Source: Oscillibacter valericigenes
Lineage (GTDB): Bacteria > Bacillota > Clostridia > Oscillospirales > Oscillospiraceae
Direction of reading: 5' to 3'
NCBI RefSeq assembly: GCF_021531315.1
Contig: NZ_JAFBIQ010000005.1
Span: forward strand, 37,678-101,677
DNA: 64,000 bases
The translations under genes were made by a program, and so were the position numbers. Under the pieces are notes generated by a model. That model did not search any database and was not told the origin of the DNA. It saw nothing but the letters and a program-made list of their open reading frames with translations. Shown here piece by piece: positions 17,314-27,308 of this stretch (positions within the stretch are counted from its first letter, which is position 1; each line of letters opens with the position of its first letter).

Positions 17314-17964
17314 TCAGTAAATGGTGACAGGCTCCTTGCGGGCAACGCTCTTGAGCACCTGACACATTCTTTCCAAATCGCCGCCAAAGCCGCCAATGCC
17401 GTAAATGTCATCGGGGCTGTTAAAGTAGATCTCCAGCTTCAGCTCCGGCCAGTAGGGCTCCGTGGTGGTAAGCACAAGGCGAAAATAATCATTGCTGTTC
17501 TTATCCTTGTCCAGTATTTTTGCAATACCGGACAGCGCAGAAAGGGTGCTTTCCAATGCCGTTGCACCGGGCGTATCAGAATCGTCCACTTTCTTGGTTA
17601 GCCGGTACAGCTCATACCGGGTGATCTGGCCAAAGGAAAACACCACCGGATTATCCAAATCGCCCATATCCGCATCGGCGAGATAGAGAAAACCCGCGCT
17701 GGGATCTACACCCATTCTTGTGCCGCGGGCGACATACTTCACATCCCAGTGCAGCGTGTTGTATTTCAAGGCATTCTCCCGGCGATATTCCAGGTGCGCC
17801 TTCATAAATTCCGGCGTAGCGTTTTTCAGCAGCTCCTTCGCCATAGAAACCTGAGCGGAGCACTCCTTGCACAGTGTTTTCTTACCGCCGATTTTTTTGA
17901 GAAACAGCCCCTTGACCTCGCCGCCGCATACCGGGCATACCTCACTTTTACGAAACAGTCCCAT
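17314..17964 (-). CDS. Second DUF4428 zinc-ribbon protein
   Basis: 216 residues from the ATG at 17964, which follows AAGGAGG with good spacing (an upstream in-frame codon at 17994 has none). The opening MGLFRKSEVCPVCGGEVKGL and later LCKECSAQ mirror the downstream paralogue, giving the same two CxxC knuckles. The rest (FMKAHLEYRRENALKYN, AGFLYLADADMGD, VFSFGQITRYELYRL) resembles the beta-rich domain of its neighbour but it lacks the SHOCT tail. It looks like a duplication with divergence. Function unknown. Confidence 0.75.
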   Translation of the reverse strand: MGLFRKSEVCPVCGGEVKGLFLKKIGGKKTLCKECSAQVSMAKELLKNATPEFMKAHLEYRRENALKYNTLHWDVKYVARGTRMGVDPSAGFLYLADADMGDLDNPVVFSFGQITRYELYRLTKKVDDSDTPGATALESTLSALSGIAKILDKDKNSNDYFRLVLTTTEPYWPELKLEIYFNSPDDIYGIGGFGGDLERMCQVLKSVARKEPVTIY

Positions 17965-18056
17965 CACATTCCTCCTTATAAGGCATTCATTCATTTTCAG
18001 CGAATCCCACCGCCGCCTTCTTTATCATTGGCTCACTTTATGCCGGGCATATCCGC

Positions 18057-18581
18057 CTATTCCTCCACCGCCACCAAATAGTCCCGCGGACGGAATTCGA
18101 GCAGCCCGCCCAGCAGAGAGGTGGGAAACGTCCGCAGCTCTCTGTTCAGTCTGGTCACACTGTCGTTGTAGATGAGGCGACTGGTGCGCACCATTTTTTC
18201 ATAGCTGTCCACGGCGTCCATGCACCTTTTATAGCTCTCGTCGGCCTTTAGCTCAGGATATTGCTCCGCCACCATAGATATGCGGCCCAAAGCCTCGGAG
18301 ATGACCCTCTCCTGCTTCAGCACATCGTTCGGGACGGACGCGGCCGTGATGGCGCTGCGCCTGAGCTTAATGGTCTCGACCAAAGTCTGAGACTCGTGGG
18401 CGGCGTATTCCTTTTCCAGCTCCAGCAGGGCGGCGAGCACATCGAAACGGGACGAGAGCTGCACTCCGATCTGGCTCATGGCGTTATTGACATTCTCGTC
18501 CATGGCCGTCAGCCTGCGCCGGACGCCGATCCCCCAAATCACGAAAATAGCGATCAATCCCCCAATTATGACAAACGGCAT
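18057..18581 (-). CDS. lemA: LemA family protein
   Basis: 174 residues from the ATG at 18581 (GAAGGAGG site). One N-terminal membrane helix (VIIGGLIAIFVIWGIGV) then the long helical LemA domain: MDENVNNAMSQIGVQLSSR, AISEALGRI-like helices, YPELKADESY, and RLNRELRTFPTSLLGGLLEF close to the C-terminus, all hallmarks of the family. LemA proteins are membrane anchored with the helical domain outside the cell in bacteria; a defined biochemical role is lacking. Here it sits with DUF4428 and lipoprotein genes. Confidence 0.9.
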   Translation of the reverse strand: MPFVIIGGLIAIFVIWGIGVRRRLTAMDENVNNAMSQIGVQLSSRFDVLAALLELEKEYAAHESQTLVETIKLRRSAITAASVPNDVLKQERVISEALGRISMVAEQYPELKADESYKRCMDAVDSYEKMVRTSRLIYNDSVTRLNRELRTFPTSLLGGLLEFRPRDYLVAVEE

Positions 18582-18600
18582 AAAACAGCCTCCTTCAAAG

Positions 18601-18636
18601 CTTGAGGCGGATGCGGACCAGCGCATCCGCCTCAAG
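18601..18636. repeat. 15-bp inverted repeat just upstream of the lemA ribosome site
   Basis: CTTGAGGCGGATGCG / CGCATCCGCCTCAAG with a six-base loop. It lies between the small lipoprotein gene and lemA, ending eight bases before the GAAGGAGG. There is no U-run, so it may set relative expression or be an RNA-stability element. Confidence 0.55.
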
Positions 18637-18672
18637 CAGAATCAAAGTCATATACGGTGCTGTTGCCTTGAG

Positions 18673-19005
18673 TTATCCTTCGCTCTCCAGATATTCCTCA
18701 ATGATGCCGTTGAACTCATTGCACGCCTCGACCATCTCGTCGAGCTGCTCCTGCGTCAGTTCTGTATCGCTCTCCAGCTGCTTGCCATACTGCGAGATCA
18801 CATCGGCGATCGAGTTCATGTAGTCGATGTCTTCCTCGCTCCAGTCGCTCAGATCCTCATTGGTGATATCCACGAACTTGTTGTAGTTTTCGACAAGCTC
18901 GTTGTAAGCGTCGATGGCAGGCTGCTTATCCGGGGCGCTATCGCCGCAGGCCGCCAGCGAGAGGCACAGCGCCGCCGCCAGCAAAATGGTAAGTAGTTTC
19001 TTCAT
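18673..19005 (-). CDS. Small acidic lipoprotein
   Basis: 110 residues from the ATG at 19005, which has better spacing to AGGAGG than the ATG at 19014. The signal MKKLLTILLAAALCLSLAAC ends in a lipobox; the mature part is acidic and helical (YNELVENYNKFVDI, DLSDWSEEDIDYMN, QEQLDEMVEACNEFN) with a likely coiled-coil character. No family recognised. It is the first gene of the leftward lemA/DUF4428 cluster and has its own TATAAT (19052-19057). Confidence 0.7.
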   Translation of the reverse strand: MKKLLTILLAAALCLSLAACGDSAPDKQPAIDAYNELVENYNKFVDITNEDLSDWSEEDIDYMNSIADVISQYGKQLESDTELTQEQLDEMVEACNEFNGIIEEYLESEG

Positions 19006-19070
19006 GTTGTTCATTCCTCCTGTGTTTCATACAGCCGTTTGGCTTGCCTGTATTATAAGCCCCATTGGCG

Positions 19071-19129
19071 AAAAAAGGGGGCGCGCGGCCTGAATCGTAC
19101 GCAGAATGTACTGAATCGACCGCGCGCCC
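19071..19129 (-). terminator. Terminator after the LytTR regulator
   Basis: On the minus strand GGGCGCGCGG ... CCGCGCGCCC is followed by CCTTTTTTCG. It ends the response-regulator transcript before the lipoprotein promoter. Confidence 0.8.
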
Positions 19130-19197
19130 ACATTCAAAGGGACAGCCGCAGGAGAAATATTCCGTTGTTCACCGAAAATGAGCAGTCGCAGCCGCGC

Positions 19198-19932
19198 TTA
19201 TACCATCACCTGCCTGTCTCGGAAGGCGTATTCCAAGTATGCGTCCTTGACCTCGTTATACCTCCCGCGCGGGAGCGGGATCTCTGTCAGGCAGGACATG
19301 GTAACTGTTCGGGCGGTGATGTTCCGAACATATTCCAAATTGACCAGATAGGAACGGTGAGGCCGCAGGAAGCATTGGTAGGGCTCCAGCTGAGCGCTCA
19401 AATCGTCCAAGCTGCCGAAGCTCTCCAGCACCTTGCCGGAGGTCAGGTGGAAAAACAATGTCCGATGTACGACCTCGCAGTATTCCAGCTCCTTCAGCCC
19501 GATCCGGGCAACGCCGGTTTTGCACCGCAGGACAATGCTGTCCATCTGCTCTTTTTCGCACGCCGCAAGCACGGAGTCCATCAGCCGGAAAAAGCTCTCC
19601 CTCCAGATGGGCTTGAGCTGGTAAAAGTAGGCCCCAACCGTATAGGACTGCACCGCAAACTCCGCCGAGGAGGTCAGAAAAATGATTTTTACAGCCTTGT
19701 CAAACACCCGTATCTCTGACGCTGCGTCGATCCCGTTTACCCCCGGCATCAGGATGTCCATAAACAAAATGTCGAACCGGGCGCCGTGCTCCACGGCGTG
19801 GATCAGCTCCAAGGGGTTATGAAACATGGTGCAGTTGATTTCCTCGTCCCGATCCGCGCGGTATTGGTCCAGCAGCGACCTGAGCTCGCGCAATACGGCG
19901 CCGTCATCATCGCAAAATGCTACCTCTGTCAC
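19198..19932 (-). CDS. LytTR-type response regulator, orphan
   Basis: 244 residues from a GTG at 19932 behind GGGGGGAGAG. Receiver domain (about 1-120) with acidic pocket VAFCDDD, phospho-acceptor Asp in ILFMDILMPGVNGID, the Thr/Ser switch FLTSSAE and the Lys in YQLKPI. The C-terminal LytTR DNA-binding domain (about 140-240) contains YCEVVHRTLFFHLTSG and FLRPHRSYLVNLEYV. No histidine kinase is adjacent, unusual for AgrA/VirR-like proteins. Its only visible promoter is the MerR-type one at 20045-20075, so the neighbouring MerR protein, rather than a kinase, may decide its level. Confidence 0.9.
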   Translation of the reverse strand: MTEVAFCDDDGAVLRELRSLLDQYRADRDEEINCTMFHNPLELIHAVEHGARFDILFMDILMPGVNGIDAASEIRVFDKAVKIIFLTSSAEFAVQSYTVGAYFYQLKPIWRESFFRLMDSVLAACEKEQMDSIVLRCKTGVARIGLKELEYCEVVHRTLFFHLTSGKVLESFGSLDDLSAQLEPYQCFLRPHRSYLVNLEYVRNITARTVTMSCLTEIPLPRGRYNEVKDAYLEYAFRDRQVMV

Positions 19933-20012
19933 GGTATCTCTCCCCCCTTTTGCAGCGCTCCGGCAGAACGAAGGGTCCTTCAAAAGGCAGTCGGATTTTG
20001 AAGAGGCCGCTC

Positions 20013-20041
20013 TTGCGGAGATGGATCAATTCTGTTACACT
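20013..20041 (+). promoter_or_regulatory. Predicted promoter of the merR gene
   Basis: TTGCGG (20013-20018), 17-bp spacer, TACACT (20036-20041). Its start region overlaps the divergent MerR-type promoter, so binding there would also repress merR. Confidence 0.5.
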
Positions 20042-20044
20042 GTC

Positions 20045-20075
20045 ATTATAGTTCGTCCCCTAAGGGACGAGTCAA
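20045..20075 (-). promoter_or_regulatory. MerR-type promoter with 19-bp spacer and palindromic operator
   Basis: Read on the minus strand: TTGACT (20075-20070), a 19-bp spacer, TATAAT (20050-20045). The spacer holds CGTCCC-TTAG-GGGACG. An over-long 19-bp spacer filled with a CCC..GGG palindrome is the textbook arrangement for activation by MerR proteins. It points at the LytTR regulator gene. Confidence 0.85.
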
Positions 20076-20104
20076 GAAACTTTTCGTAAAAGCTGGTGGT
20101 TATC

Positions 20105-20899
20105 ATGAAAAAGCATGGGGACGATCTGTTCAAAATTGGGGAAGTAGTAAAGATCCTCGGTGTGACCCGCAAGGCAATTCTGGTCTATGAGGATATGGGG
20201 CTGCTGACCCCGGCGGTCAGGGATGAGAAAAGCGGCTTTCGCTATTATACGGCAGATAATATGACTCAGATCCGCTCCATCAAATCCTTGCAATCCCTCG
20301 GCCTCTCTCTGAAGGAGGTGGCGGAATATTATTACGATATAAAGAATATGGACAAGCATCTGCTCCATCTGCTTGAGCTGCGCACCCTATTGGATCGAAA
20401 TATTCAAATGCTGCAGGTGCGCTCCGCCAAGCAGGGCGATCTAAGCGTTCATAAAACCGTCCTCCCCCAGCAGGTGTGCTTTGTCCGCCGCTGCTGCTGC
20501 GCCAATGTGGCTGAGGCCGCAAACAGGCTGCGGGACACCTATATCGCCGCCGCCCGCACAGGAAAAATGTCCATGACAGCGCGGATGTTTACCATGAGGA
20601 TGACGCCGGAAACAGACATCCTGGACCTCATGTGCTGCATCCCCGTAGACAGCAGCTTTGACGGCCCTGAGCGGATGGAATTTGCAGAGTCCCCCGCCCT
20701 GTGCATCTATTACCGCGGTCCCTATGAGGGAACGGCGGCAGCGATCCGCGCGCTGCTGGAGCACATTCGGGAAAACGGCATCGAGGCCGCAGGGCCGTTT
20801 CGCGCCGTCTATTTGGAGGGGCCTCCCAACCGGGGTGAAAACAGCAGCGACTACATCACGCAGATCGCCGTACCGGTCAAGGCTCCGCAGAGAGAGTAG
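20105..20899 (+). CDS. MerR-family regulator with GyrI-like ligand-binding domain
   Basis: 264 residues from the ATG at 20105. N-terminal MerR winged helix (FKIGEVVKILGVTRKAILVYEDMGL, FRYYTADNM, LQSLGLSLKEVAEYY), a linking coiled coil (LLHLLELRTLLDRNIQML), then a GyrI-like/BmrR-type effector domain (about 110-262) with LCIYYRGPYEGTAAAIRALL. This architecture senses hydrophobic or cationic small molecules. It lies divergent to the LytTR gene, and a 19-bp-spacer promoter fits it as activator of that gene. The ligand is unknown. Confidence 0.9.
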   Translation: MKKHGDDLFKIGEVVKILGVTRKAILVYEDMGLLTPAVRDEKSGFRYYTADNMTQIRSIKSLQSLGLSLKEVAEYYYDIKNMDKHLLHLLELRTLLDRNIQMLQVRSAKQGDLSVHKTVLPQQVCFVRRCCCANVAEAANRLRDTYIAAARTGKMSMTARMFTMRMTPETDILDLMCCIPVDSSFDGPERMEFAESPALCIYYRGPYEGTAAAIRALLEHIRENGIEAAGPFRAVYLEGPPNRGENSSDYITQIAVPVKAPQRE

Positions 20900-21080
20900 A
20901 GCCGTCCTTTCGGTACGGAAGGACGCCGCAGCTTTTCCATAGGCCTTTAGCGGGCGACCGAACGCGGACGGGCATCAGAGCTGATTTTCATGAGCGGCGT
21001 CCACGAAAGTGAATCTCTGCTTTGATGCAGTGTTTATTCCTTTTTGTCCCAAAGCGGATGCAGATCAATACAATAAAAGG

Positions 21081-21108
21081 CACGGATAGCGACGCCTCGC
21101 TATCCGTG
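21081..21108 (-). terminator. Rubrerythrin terminator
   Basis: CACGGATAGCGA / TCGCTATCCGTG, 12-bp stem, followed on the minus strand by CCTTTTATTG. The rest of the 290-bp gap between merR and rubrerythrin shows no gene. Confidence 0.75.
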
Positions 21109-21189
21109 TCCTGTGAGCTTGTTCCAGCCGCTTGGCTCTTCCCTTGATATAAGCGGCTTTCAACCAAGCCTATACATATTCAGAATTGT

Positions 21190-21774
21190 TTAGCCGAAGT
21201 AACGCTCCAGCAGGCCCTTGAGCGCCTTGCCGTGACGGGCCTCGTCGCGGGCCATCTCGTGCACGGTGTCGTGGATGGCGTCGAGGCCGTTCTTCTTCGC
21301 GCAAGCGGCGAGGTCGAACTTGCCGGCGGTCGCGCCGAACTCGCAGTCCACGCGCCAGGCGAGGTTCTTCTTGGTGGAGTCGGTCATGTTGGCCTCAAGG
21401 TCGCTGCCGAGGAGCTCCGCGAACTTTGCGGCGTGCTCGGCCTCCTCATAGGCGGCCTTCTCCCAGTACAGGCCGATCTCGGGATATCCCTCGCGGTGCG
21501 CGATGCGCGCCATGCACAGGTACATACCGACCTCGCCGCACTCACCGTTGAAGTTGGCCATGAGCTGCTCGAAGATATACTTCTTGTCCTCGGCGCTGAT
21601 CTGGTCGTTGTTCTTCACGGTCTTGGCATAGATGCCGAACTCGTGCTCGGCAGCGAGCTTCAGCTCACCCTTGACCTCTTCAAACGCATTCTTAGCGTGG
21701 CAGACAGGGCACTCCGCGGGTGCCTCGGGACCCTCATAGATATAACCGCAAACCTTGCAAACCCACTTCTTCAT
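21190..21774 (-). CDS. Rubrerythrin with N-terminal rubredoxin domain
   Basis: Peroxide-scavenging diiron protein of anaerobes, 194 residues from the ATG at 21774 (GGAGG site). The rubredoxin-type centre is at the front ([20 protein letters not shown]), the reverse of classical rubrerythrin order, so it is a reverse rubrerythrin. The ferritin-like domain carries metal ligands in [23 protein letters not shown] and [11 protein letters not shown]. It accepts electrons at the rubredoxin site and reduces H2O2 at the diiron site. A perfect palindrome sits beside its promoter, suggesting repressor control. Confidence 0.95.
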   Translation of the reverse strand: MKKWVCKVCGYIYEGPEAPAECPVCHAKNAFEEVKGELKLAAEHEFGIYAKTVKNNDQISAEDKKYIFEQLMANFNGECGEVGMYLCMARIAHREGYPEIGLYWEKAAYEEAEHAAKFAELLGSDLEANMTDSTKKNLAWRVDCEFGATAGKFDLAACAKKNGLDAIHDTVHEMARDEARHGKALKGLLERYFG

Positions 21775-21834
21775 AATAGTATCCTCCATTTAAATTTTAG
21801 TTGGAAAATTTTGATCTCTTGCCTTTGTGAGCTT

Positions 21835-21881
21835 AGTGTAGCACAGAATTTGCGGTTTTGCAAAGTTGCAAATGCAACTTT
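21835..21881 (-). promoter_or_regulatory. Rubrerythrin promoter with palindromic operator
   Basis: Minus strand -35 TTGCAA (21863-21858), 17-bp spacer, -10 TACACT (21840-21835). A perfect AAAGTTGCA-AA-TGCAACTTT palindrome (21862-21881) abuts and slightly overlaps the -35. The binding protein is not identified; it is not a standard PerR, Rex or FNR consensus. Confidence 0.65.
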
Positions 21882-21893
21882 TGAGTAAATATT

Positions 21894-22430
21894 TTATGAA
21901 TTCCGCCCCATGGCCTTGAGAATACGCGGCGCGAGGATCACACTCACGACGATCTTCAGGCAGTCGCCGGGGAGATAGGGCAGCATATAGGCGGTGGCAA
22001 GCTTTGCCGCGCTGACCGCGCCGCCCTTGTAGACATTGACGATGAGGGCGATGTAGGGCAGACCGATGGCATAGAGCACAGCGAAGCCTGCGACGCAGGC
22101 GAGGGCAAGGCGCAGCGGCGTGCGGTTCTTCTCGGCCAGCTTACCGATCACCCAAGCGGCGGGGATCAGGCCGAGCAGAAAACCGAAGGTCGGGTTGAAC
22201 ACATAACCGAAGCCGCCGCCCGCAGCGAAGATGGGCAGACCCACAAGGCCGAGGCCGACATAGAGCGCCTGTGAGAGCGCGCCGAGCTTGGCGCCCAGCA
22301 GCAGTCCCGCCATGGCGGTGAAGAAGCATTGGAGCGTAATGGTCGCCTGCATGAACTGGAAGTGAAGGAACGCGCCGATGGCGGTCAGCGCCGCGAACAG
22401 CGCGCAGTAGATGAGGTCTTTGGTTTTCAT
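21894..22430 (-). CDS. bioY: Biotin transporter BioY
   Basis: Substrate-specific (S) component of the ECF biotin importer, 178 residues with about six membrane helices. MKTKDLIYCALFAALTAIGA, ITLQCFFTAMAGLLLGAKLG, GGGFGYVFNPTFGFLLG and the late YMLPYLPGDCLKIVVS are BioY hallmarks. No EcfAA'T genes are nearby, so it would use a shared module or act alone. A BirA box overlaps its promoter, which independently supports biotin as substrate. Confidence 0.95.
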   Translation of the reverse strand: MKTKDLIYCALFAALTAIGAFLHFQFMQATITLQCFFTAMAGLLLGAKLGALSQALYVGLGLVGLPIFAAGGGFGYVFNPTFGFLLGLIPAAWVIGKLAEKNRTPLRLALACVAGFAVLYAIGLPYIALIVNVYKGGAVSAAKLATAYMLPYLPGDCLKIVVSVILAPRILKAMGRNS

Positions 22431-22464
22431 GGTTCTGCCTTTCTTTTTTGTTCAAGATGTGGCA

Positions 22465-22517
22465 AGTGTAGCACAGCGGCGTCCGCTTGTCAACCTGTAA
22501 TTTTTAATAGGTTTACA
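22465..22517 (-). promoter_or_regulatory. bioY promoter overlapped by a BirA operator
   Basis: TGTCAACC-N14-GGTTTACA (22488-22517) matches the Firmicutes BirA box. Its left arm contains the minus-strand -35 TTGACA (22493-22488); 17 bp on is -10 TACACT (22470-22465). Biotinyl-AMP-bound BirA would therefore block polymerase directly. Confidence 0.85.
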
Positions 22518-22530
22518 GTGGGGCAAAATA

Positions 22531-22562
22531 AAGAGGGGGGGTGATCTCATCCCCCCCTCTTC
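22531..22562 (-). terminator. ychF terminator
   Basis: AAGAGGGGGGG / TCCCCCCCTCTT hairpin with an eight-base loop, followed on the minus strand by TATTTTGCC. It separates ychF from bioY. Confidence 0.75.
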
Positions 22563-22567
22563 AGGCT

Positions 22568-23680
22568 TTACACATTAAATCGGAAATAGATCATGTCGCC
22601 GTCCTTGACGACATACTCCTTGCCCTCCGAGCGGAGCAGTCCCTTCTCCTTCGCCGCCGCGACGGAGCCGCAGGCGATCATCTCAGAGAAGTTAATGGTC
22701 TCAGCGCGGATGAAGCCGCGCTCGATGTCGGAGTGGATCTTGCCCGCGGCCTGCGGCGCCTTGGTGCCGTTTTTGATGGTCCAAGCCCTGCACTCGTCCT
22801 CGCCGTAGGTGAGGAAGGAAATGAGGCCAAGGAGCGTGTAGCTGCACTGAATGAGGCGGTCGAGGCCGGACTTTTCGATGCCCAGCTCTTCAAGAAACAT
22901 CGCGCGGTCCTCGCCGTCAAGCTCGGCAATATCCTGCTCAAGCTTGGCGCAGATGGGCAGCACCTGCGCGCCCTCCTTCGCGGCGAGGTCGGCGACGAGC
23001 TGGTAGTACTTGTTGGCGTCCTTGTCAGCGAAGCCCTCCTCATCCATGTTGGCGGCGTAGATGATGGGCTTGAGGCTCAGAAGGTCGGCGGTGGCGAGCA
23101 GCTCCGCATCCTCGCGGCTGTCCGTCTCAAAGGTGCGCGCGCTCTTGCCCGCGTCGAGATGCGCGGCGAGCGCCTTGAATACCTCCGCCTCGTGCAGGAA
23201 CTTCTTGTCGCCCTTGGCCATTTTTGTCGCCTTTTCCACGCGGCGATTGACCATTTCAAGGTCAGCCATGATGAGCTCCAGATCAATGGTCTCGATGTCG
23301 CCGATGGGGTCGACGGGGACATTGGTGCTGGCATCGGCGACGACATGCATGATGTTCTCATCGTCAAAGCAGCGCACAACATGGACGATGGCATCCGTAC
23401 GGCGGATATTCTCGAGGAACTTGTTGCCGAGGCCCGCGCCTTGGCTCGCGCCCTTGACAAGGCCCGCGATGTCGACGAACTCGATGACGGCGGGCGTTTT
23501 CTTCTTCGGCTGATACATCTCGGCGAGCTTGTCGAGCCGCTCGTCGGGCACGGCCACCATGCCGACATTCGGCTCAATGGTGCAGAAGGGATAGTTGGCG
23601 CTCTCCGCGCCGGCGTTGGTGATGGCGTTGAAGAGGGTCGATTTGCCGACATTCGGCAGTCCCACGATACCTAATTTCAT
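22568..23680 (-). CDS. ychF: Redox-regulated/ribosome-binding ATPase YchF
   Basis: Obg-family P-loop protein of 370 residues that prefers ATP over GTP and binds ribosomes. G1 is [15 protein letters not shown]3 is [20 protein letters not shown]; the NxxE specificity motif in place of NKxD is seen as YAANMDEE. The C-terminal TGS domain has [20 protein letters not shown], then FIRAETINF, and ends [13 protein letters not shown], which is invariant in the family. Length is normal. Confidence 0.97.
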   Translation of the reverse strand: MKLGIVGLPNVGKSTLFNAITNAGAESANYPFCTIEPNVGMVAVPDERLDKLAEMYQPKKKTPAVIEFVDIAGLVKGASQGAGLGNKFLENIRRTDAIVHVVRCFDDENIMHVVADASTNVPVDPIGDIETIDLELIMADLEMVNRRVEKATKMAKGDKKFLHEAEVFKALAAHLDAGKSARTFETDSREDAELLATADLLSLKPIIYAANMDEEGFADKDANKYYQLVADLAAKEGAQVLPICAKLEQDIAELDGEDRAMFLEELGIEKSGLDRLIQCSYTLLGLISFLTYGEDECRAWTIKNGTKAPQAAGKIHSDIERGFIRAETINFSEMIACGSVAAAKEKGLLRSEGKEYVVKDGDMIYFRFNV

Positions 23681-23783
23681 AGTTTTTTCTATCTCCTTAA
23701 AAAGTCTTGATTTTCAAGGGTTTCCGGAATCCGGCGTGTTTGGCTTACGCCATTTTTACGCCATTTTCGCATGGACTTATATG

Positions 23784-24965
23784 CTAGGAAACCCTGCCTG
23801 ATTCAAATAACCGCACAGCCTGATCCAAGGATTCAGATGTGACGTGGACATATCTGTCCATCGTTGTTTTTATGCTTGCATGACCCAGCAGCTTTTGAAG
23901 AACCTTAGGCTGTACACCGCATTCAATCGCTCTTGTGGCGTAGGTATGGCGTAAAGCGTGCATACAGAATCGCCGGATTCCTGCCTCATCGCACAGTTTG
24001 TAAAGGTGGGTATCATAGGAACTATTCTTTGCCGGTTCCCCGGTACGCCAGTTGATAAAGACAAGATCACGCATGACCAGCCGGGAGATTGCCCCCGTTC
24101 GCCGGTCGATATATTCCAGTGTTTGCGAGAGCAGCGGAGATTCCTTTTGCCAAGGGCGCTTATCCTTGATTTCTTTCAGAATTTCATAGGCCCGATCTGT
24201 CAGCGGGATGGTGCGATAGCTCTGCTGCGTTTTCGGAGGTCCTGCACGCCAAAAGTGCTGCTTGTGGCGGTACTCCAAGGTTTTGTTGACCGTCAGCGTC
24301 CGATTCTGGAAATCTATCGCATCCCATGTCAGCCCGATCATCTCGCCGGTACACAAACCGGTTTCAAGGATCAGCGCGTACTGATTGTAGTTGTGGGAGC
24401 GTTTTGCAACTTCAAGAAATCTGATTTGCTCATCCCGCGTTAAAAAGTGAATGTCGTCCAGCGCTCGGACTGGCTTTGTGTAGCGAACGCCGTCCATTGG
24501 GTGCTTGGCAATCAGGTCATTCATCTTCGCAGCCTTGAACATCGTACCCATTGTGATATAGGCTTGACGGATGGTGGAACCCGCATAGTCAGCATCCATC
24601 TGAATGAACACCTTTTTACAGTGCATTGGCTTGACGTTGGCAATCATCATTTTGCCCATAACAGGCTGGATATTGTGGGCATACCGCTCCCGATAATTGC
24701 GGAGCGTATTAGGGGCTAAATCACCCACAATATTCTCAATCCAGAAATCAAACCATTGATCCACCGTCGTATCGGTGGCTACGAAAACATCCTCGTGCGC
24801 GTCGGCGTATTTTGATTCTTCAATCCAGTTGCGAGCTTCGGGGAGCGTCGGAAGATACTTCTCATGCCGCTTTCCTGTTTTATCTACGAACCGTGCGTAA
24901 TATAAACCGTCCTTTCTCTGGCAGATACCCTTACCACATTCTTTGCCTTTTAAGTTTTTGCCCAT
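23784..24965 (-). CDS. Tyrosine recombinase/integrase lacking the first catalytic arginine
   Basis: 393 residues from the ATG at 24965 (AAAGGAG site). N-terminal arm-binding region ([19 protein letters not shown]), a core-binding SAM-like domain (about 75-165) and a catalytic domain. HALRHTYAT supplies the HxLR motif and MDRYVHVT the nucleophile Tyr. The first box reads [16 protein letters not shown]: the position normally held by Arg I (TGLR.GE) is a TGT cysteine, one transition from CGT. Such a change should abolish strand cleavage. The locus therefore looks like an immobilised ICE/prophage remnant. Confidence 0.88.
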   Translation of the reverse strand: MGKNLKGKECGKGICQRKDGLYYARFVDKTGKRHEKYLPTLPEARNWIEESKYADAHEDVFVATDTTVDQWFDFWIENIVGDLAPNTLRNYRERYAHNIQPVMGKMMIANVKPMHCKKVFIQMDADYAGSTIRQAYITMGTMFKAAKMNDLIAKHPMDGVRYTKPVRALDDIHFLTRDEQIRFLEVAKRSHNYNQYALILETGLCTGEMIGLTWDAIDFQNRTLTVNKTLEYRHKQHFWRAGPPKTQQSYRTIPLTDRAYEILKEIKDKRPWQKESPLLSQTLEYIDRRTGAISRLVMRDLVFINWRTGEPAKNSSYDTHLYKLCDEAGIRRFCMHALRHTYATRAIECGVQPKVLQKLLGHASIKTTMDRYVHVTSESLDQAVRLFESGRVS

Positions 24966-25181
24966 ATAATGAACTCCTTTCCTTAGAGCAGGAAACGTGA
25001 GTTCATCACGACACTTTATTTTAACACAAAAACGCAAATTTTTCAACAGATTTCAACGCTCGGGCAGAGTCAATATAATGACACCGTCTCATTCACGTTC
25101 CAGAACAAAATCCGAAGAGCCTTGAATGACTTTGGCCTCTCTTGATCTTGGGGCAATCACAATGCTGCGGGATAACGCAAA

Positions 25182-25216
25182 AAATCGGCACCTGCTTTTG
25201 AGGCAGGTGCCGATTT
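25182..25216 (-). terminator. Strong hairpin between groEL and the integrase
   Basis: AAATCGGCACCTGC / GCAGGTGCCGATTT with a seven-base loop; the minus-strand tail is TTTTGCG. It probably ends the groESL transcript, 110 bp past groEL and just inside the repeat-bounded integrase locus. Confidence 0.7.
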
Positions 25217-25326
25217 CTGTTACCCTATAATGCGCTTGAATTTTTGGCGTAAGTGGCGTAAGTTTGGCGTAAATCCGCTTTTGCACACTCAAAAAATCAA
25301 GCAATTTCAAGGCTTTGCGGCGTCTC

Positions 25327-26964
<1,638 letters not shown>

Positions 26965-26978
26965 TTACCTCCTGTTAT

Positions 26979-27263
26979 TTACTCAACGATGGCAAGAATG
27001 TCAGACTGACGCACGACGGTGTATTCCTCGTCGTCAATCTTGACCTCGGTGCCGGAATACTTGCTGGTGATGACCTTGTCGCCGGGCTTGACGGTCATGA
27101 CGACGTCGTGGCCGTCGACCATGCCGCCGGGACCGACGGAAATGACCTCGGCGATCGAGGGCTTCTCCTTGGCGCTGGCGGTGAGAATGATGCCGCCCTT
27201 GGTGGTCTCTTCGGCCTCGAGCATCTTGAGGATGACGCGGTCGGCAAGCGGAGTGAGTTTCAT
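26979..27263 (-). CDS. groES: 10 kDa co-chaperonin GroES
   Basis: Lid of the GroEL chamber, 94 residues, the normal size. It begins [20 protein letters not shown] and contains the mobile loop [17 protein letters not shown], the roof hairpin and [20 protein letters not shown]. First gene of the groESL operon, 55 bp downstream of the CIRCE element. Confidence 0.98.
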   Translation of the reverse strand: MKLTPLADRVILKMLEAEETTKGGIILTASAKEKPSIAEVISVGPGGMVDGHDVVMTVKPGDKVITSKYSGTEVKIDDEEYTVVRQSDILAIVE

Positions 27264-27308
27264 GGGAATGTGCCTCCTTCTATATTTTCATAATTTGAAA
27301 AACAAATC

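Larger units (their letters stand above)
23706..25316. mobile_element. Remnant integrase locus bounded by inverted GGCGTAA repeats
   Basis: The tyrosine integrase gene has TTACGCC at 23745-23751 and 23756-23762 on one side and GGCGTAA at 25246-25252, 25255-25261 and 25266-25272 on the other, as expected of arm-type integrase sites. Just outside are the related words ATTTTCAAGGGTTTCCGG (from 23709) and AATTTCAAGGCTTTGCGG (from 25303), a possible degenerate att pair. No other element genes are present. It lies directly past the 3' end of groEL. Confidence 0.55.

Noticed and set aside
25089..25310. 73-codon frame between groEL and the integrase
   Set aside because: It runs through the terminator hairpin and the GGCGTAA repeats; no ribosome site or family match.
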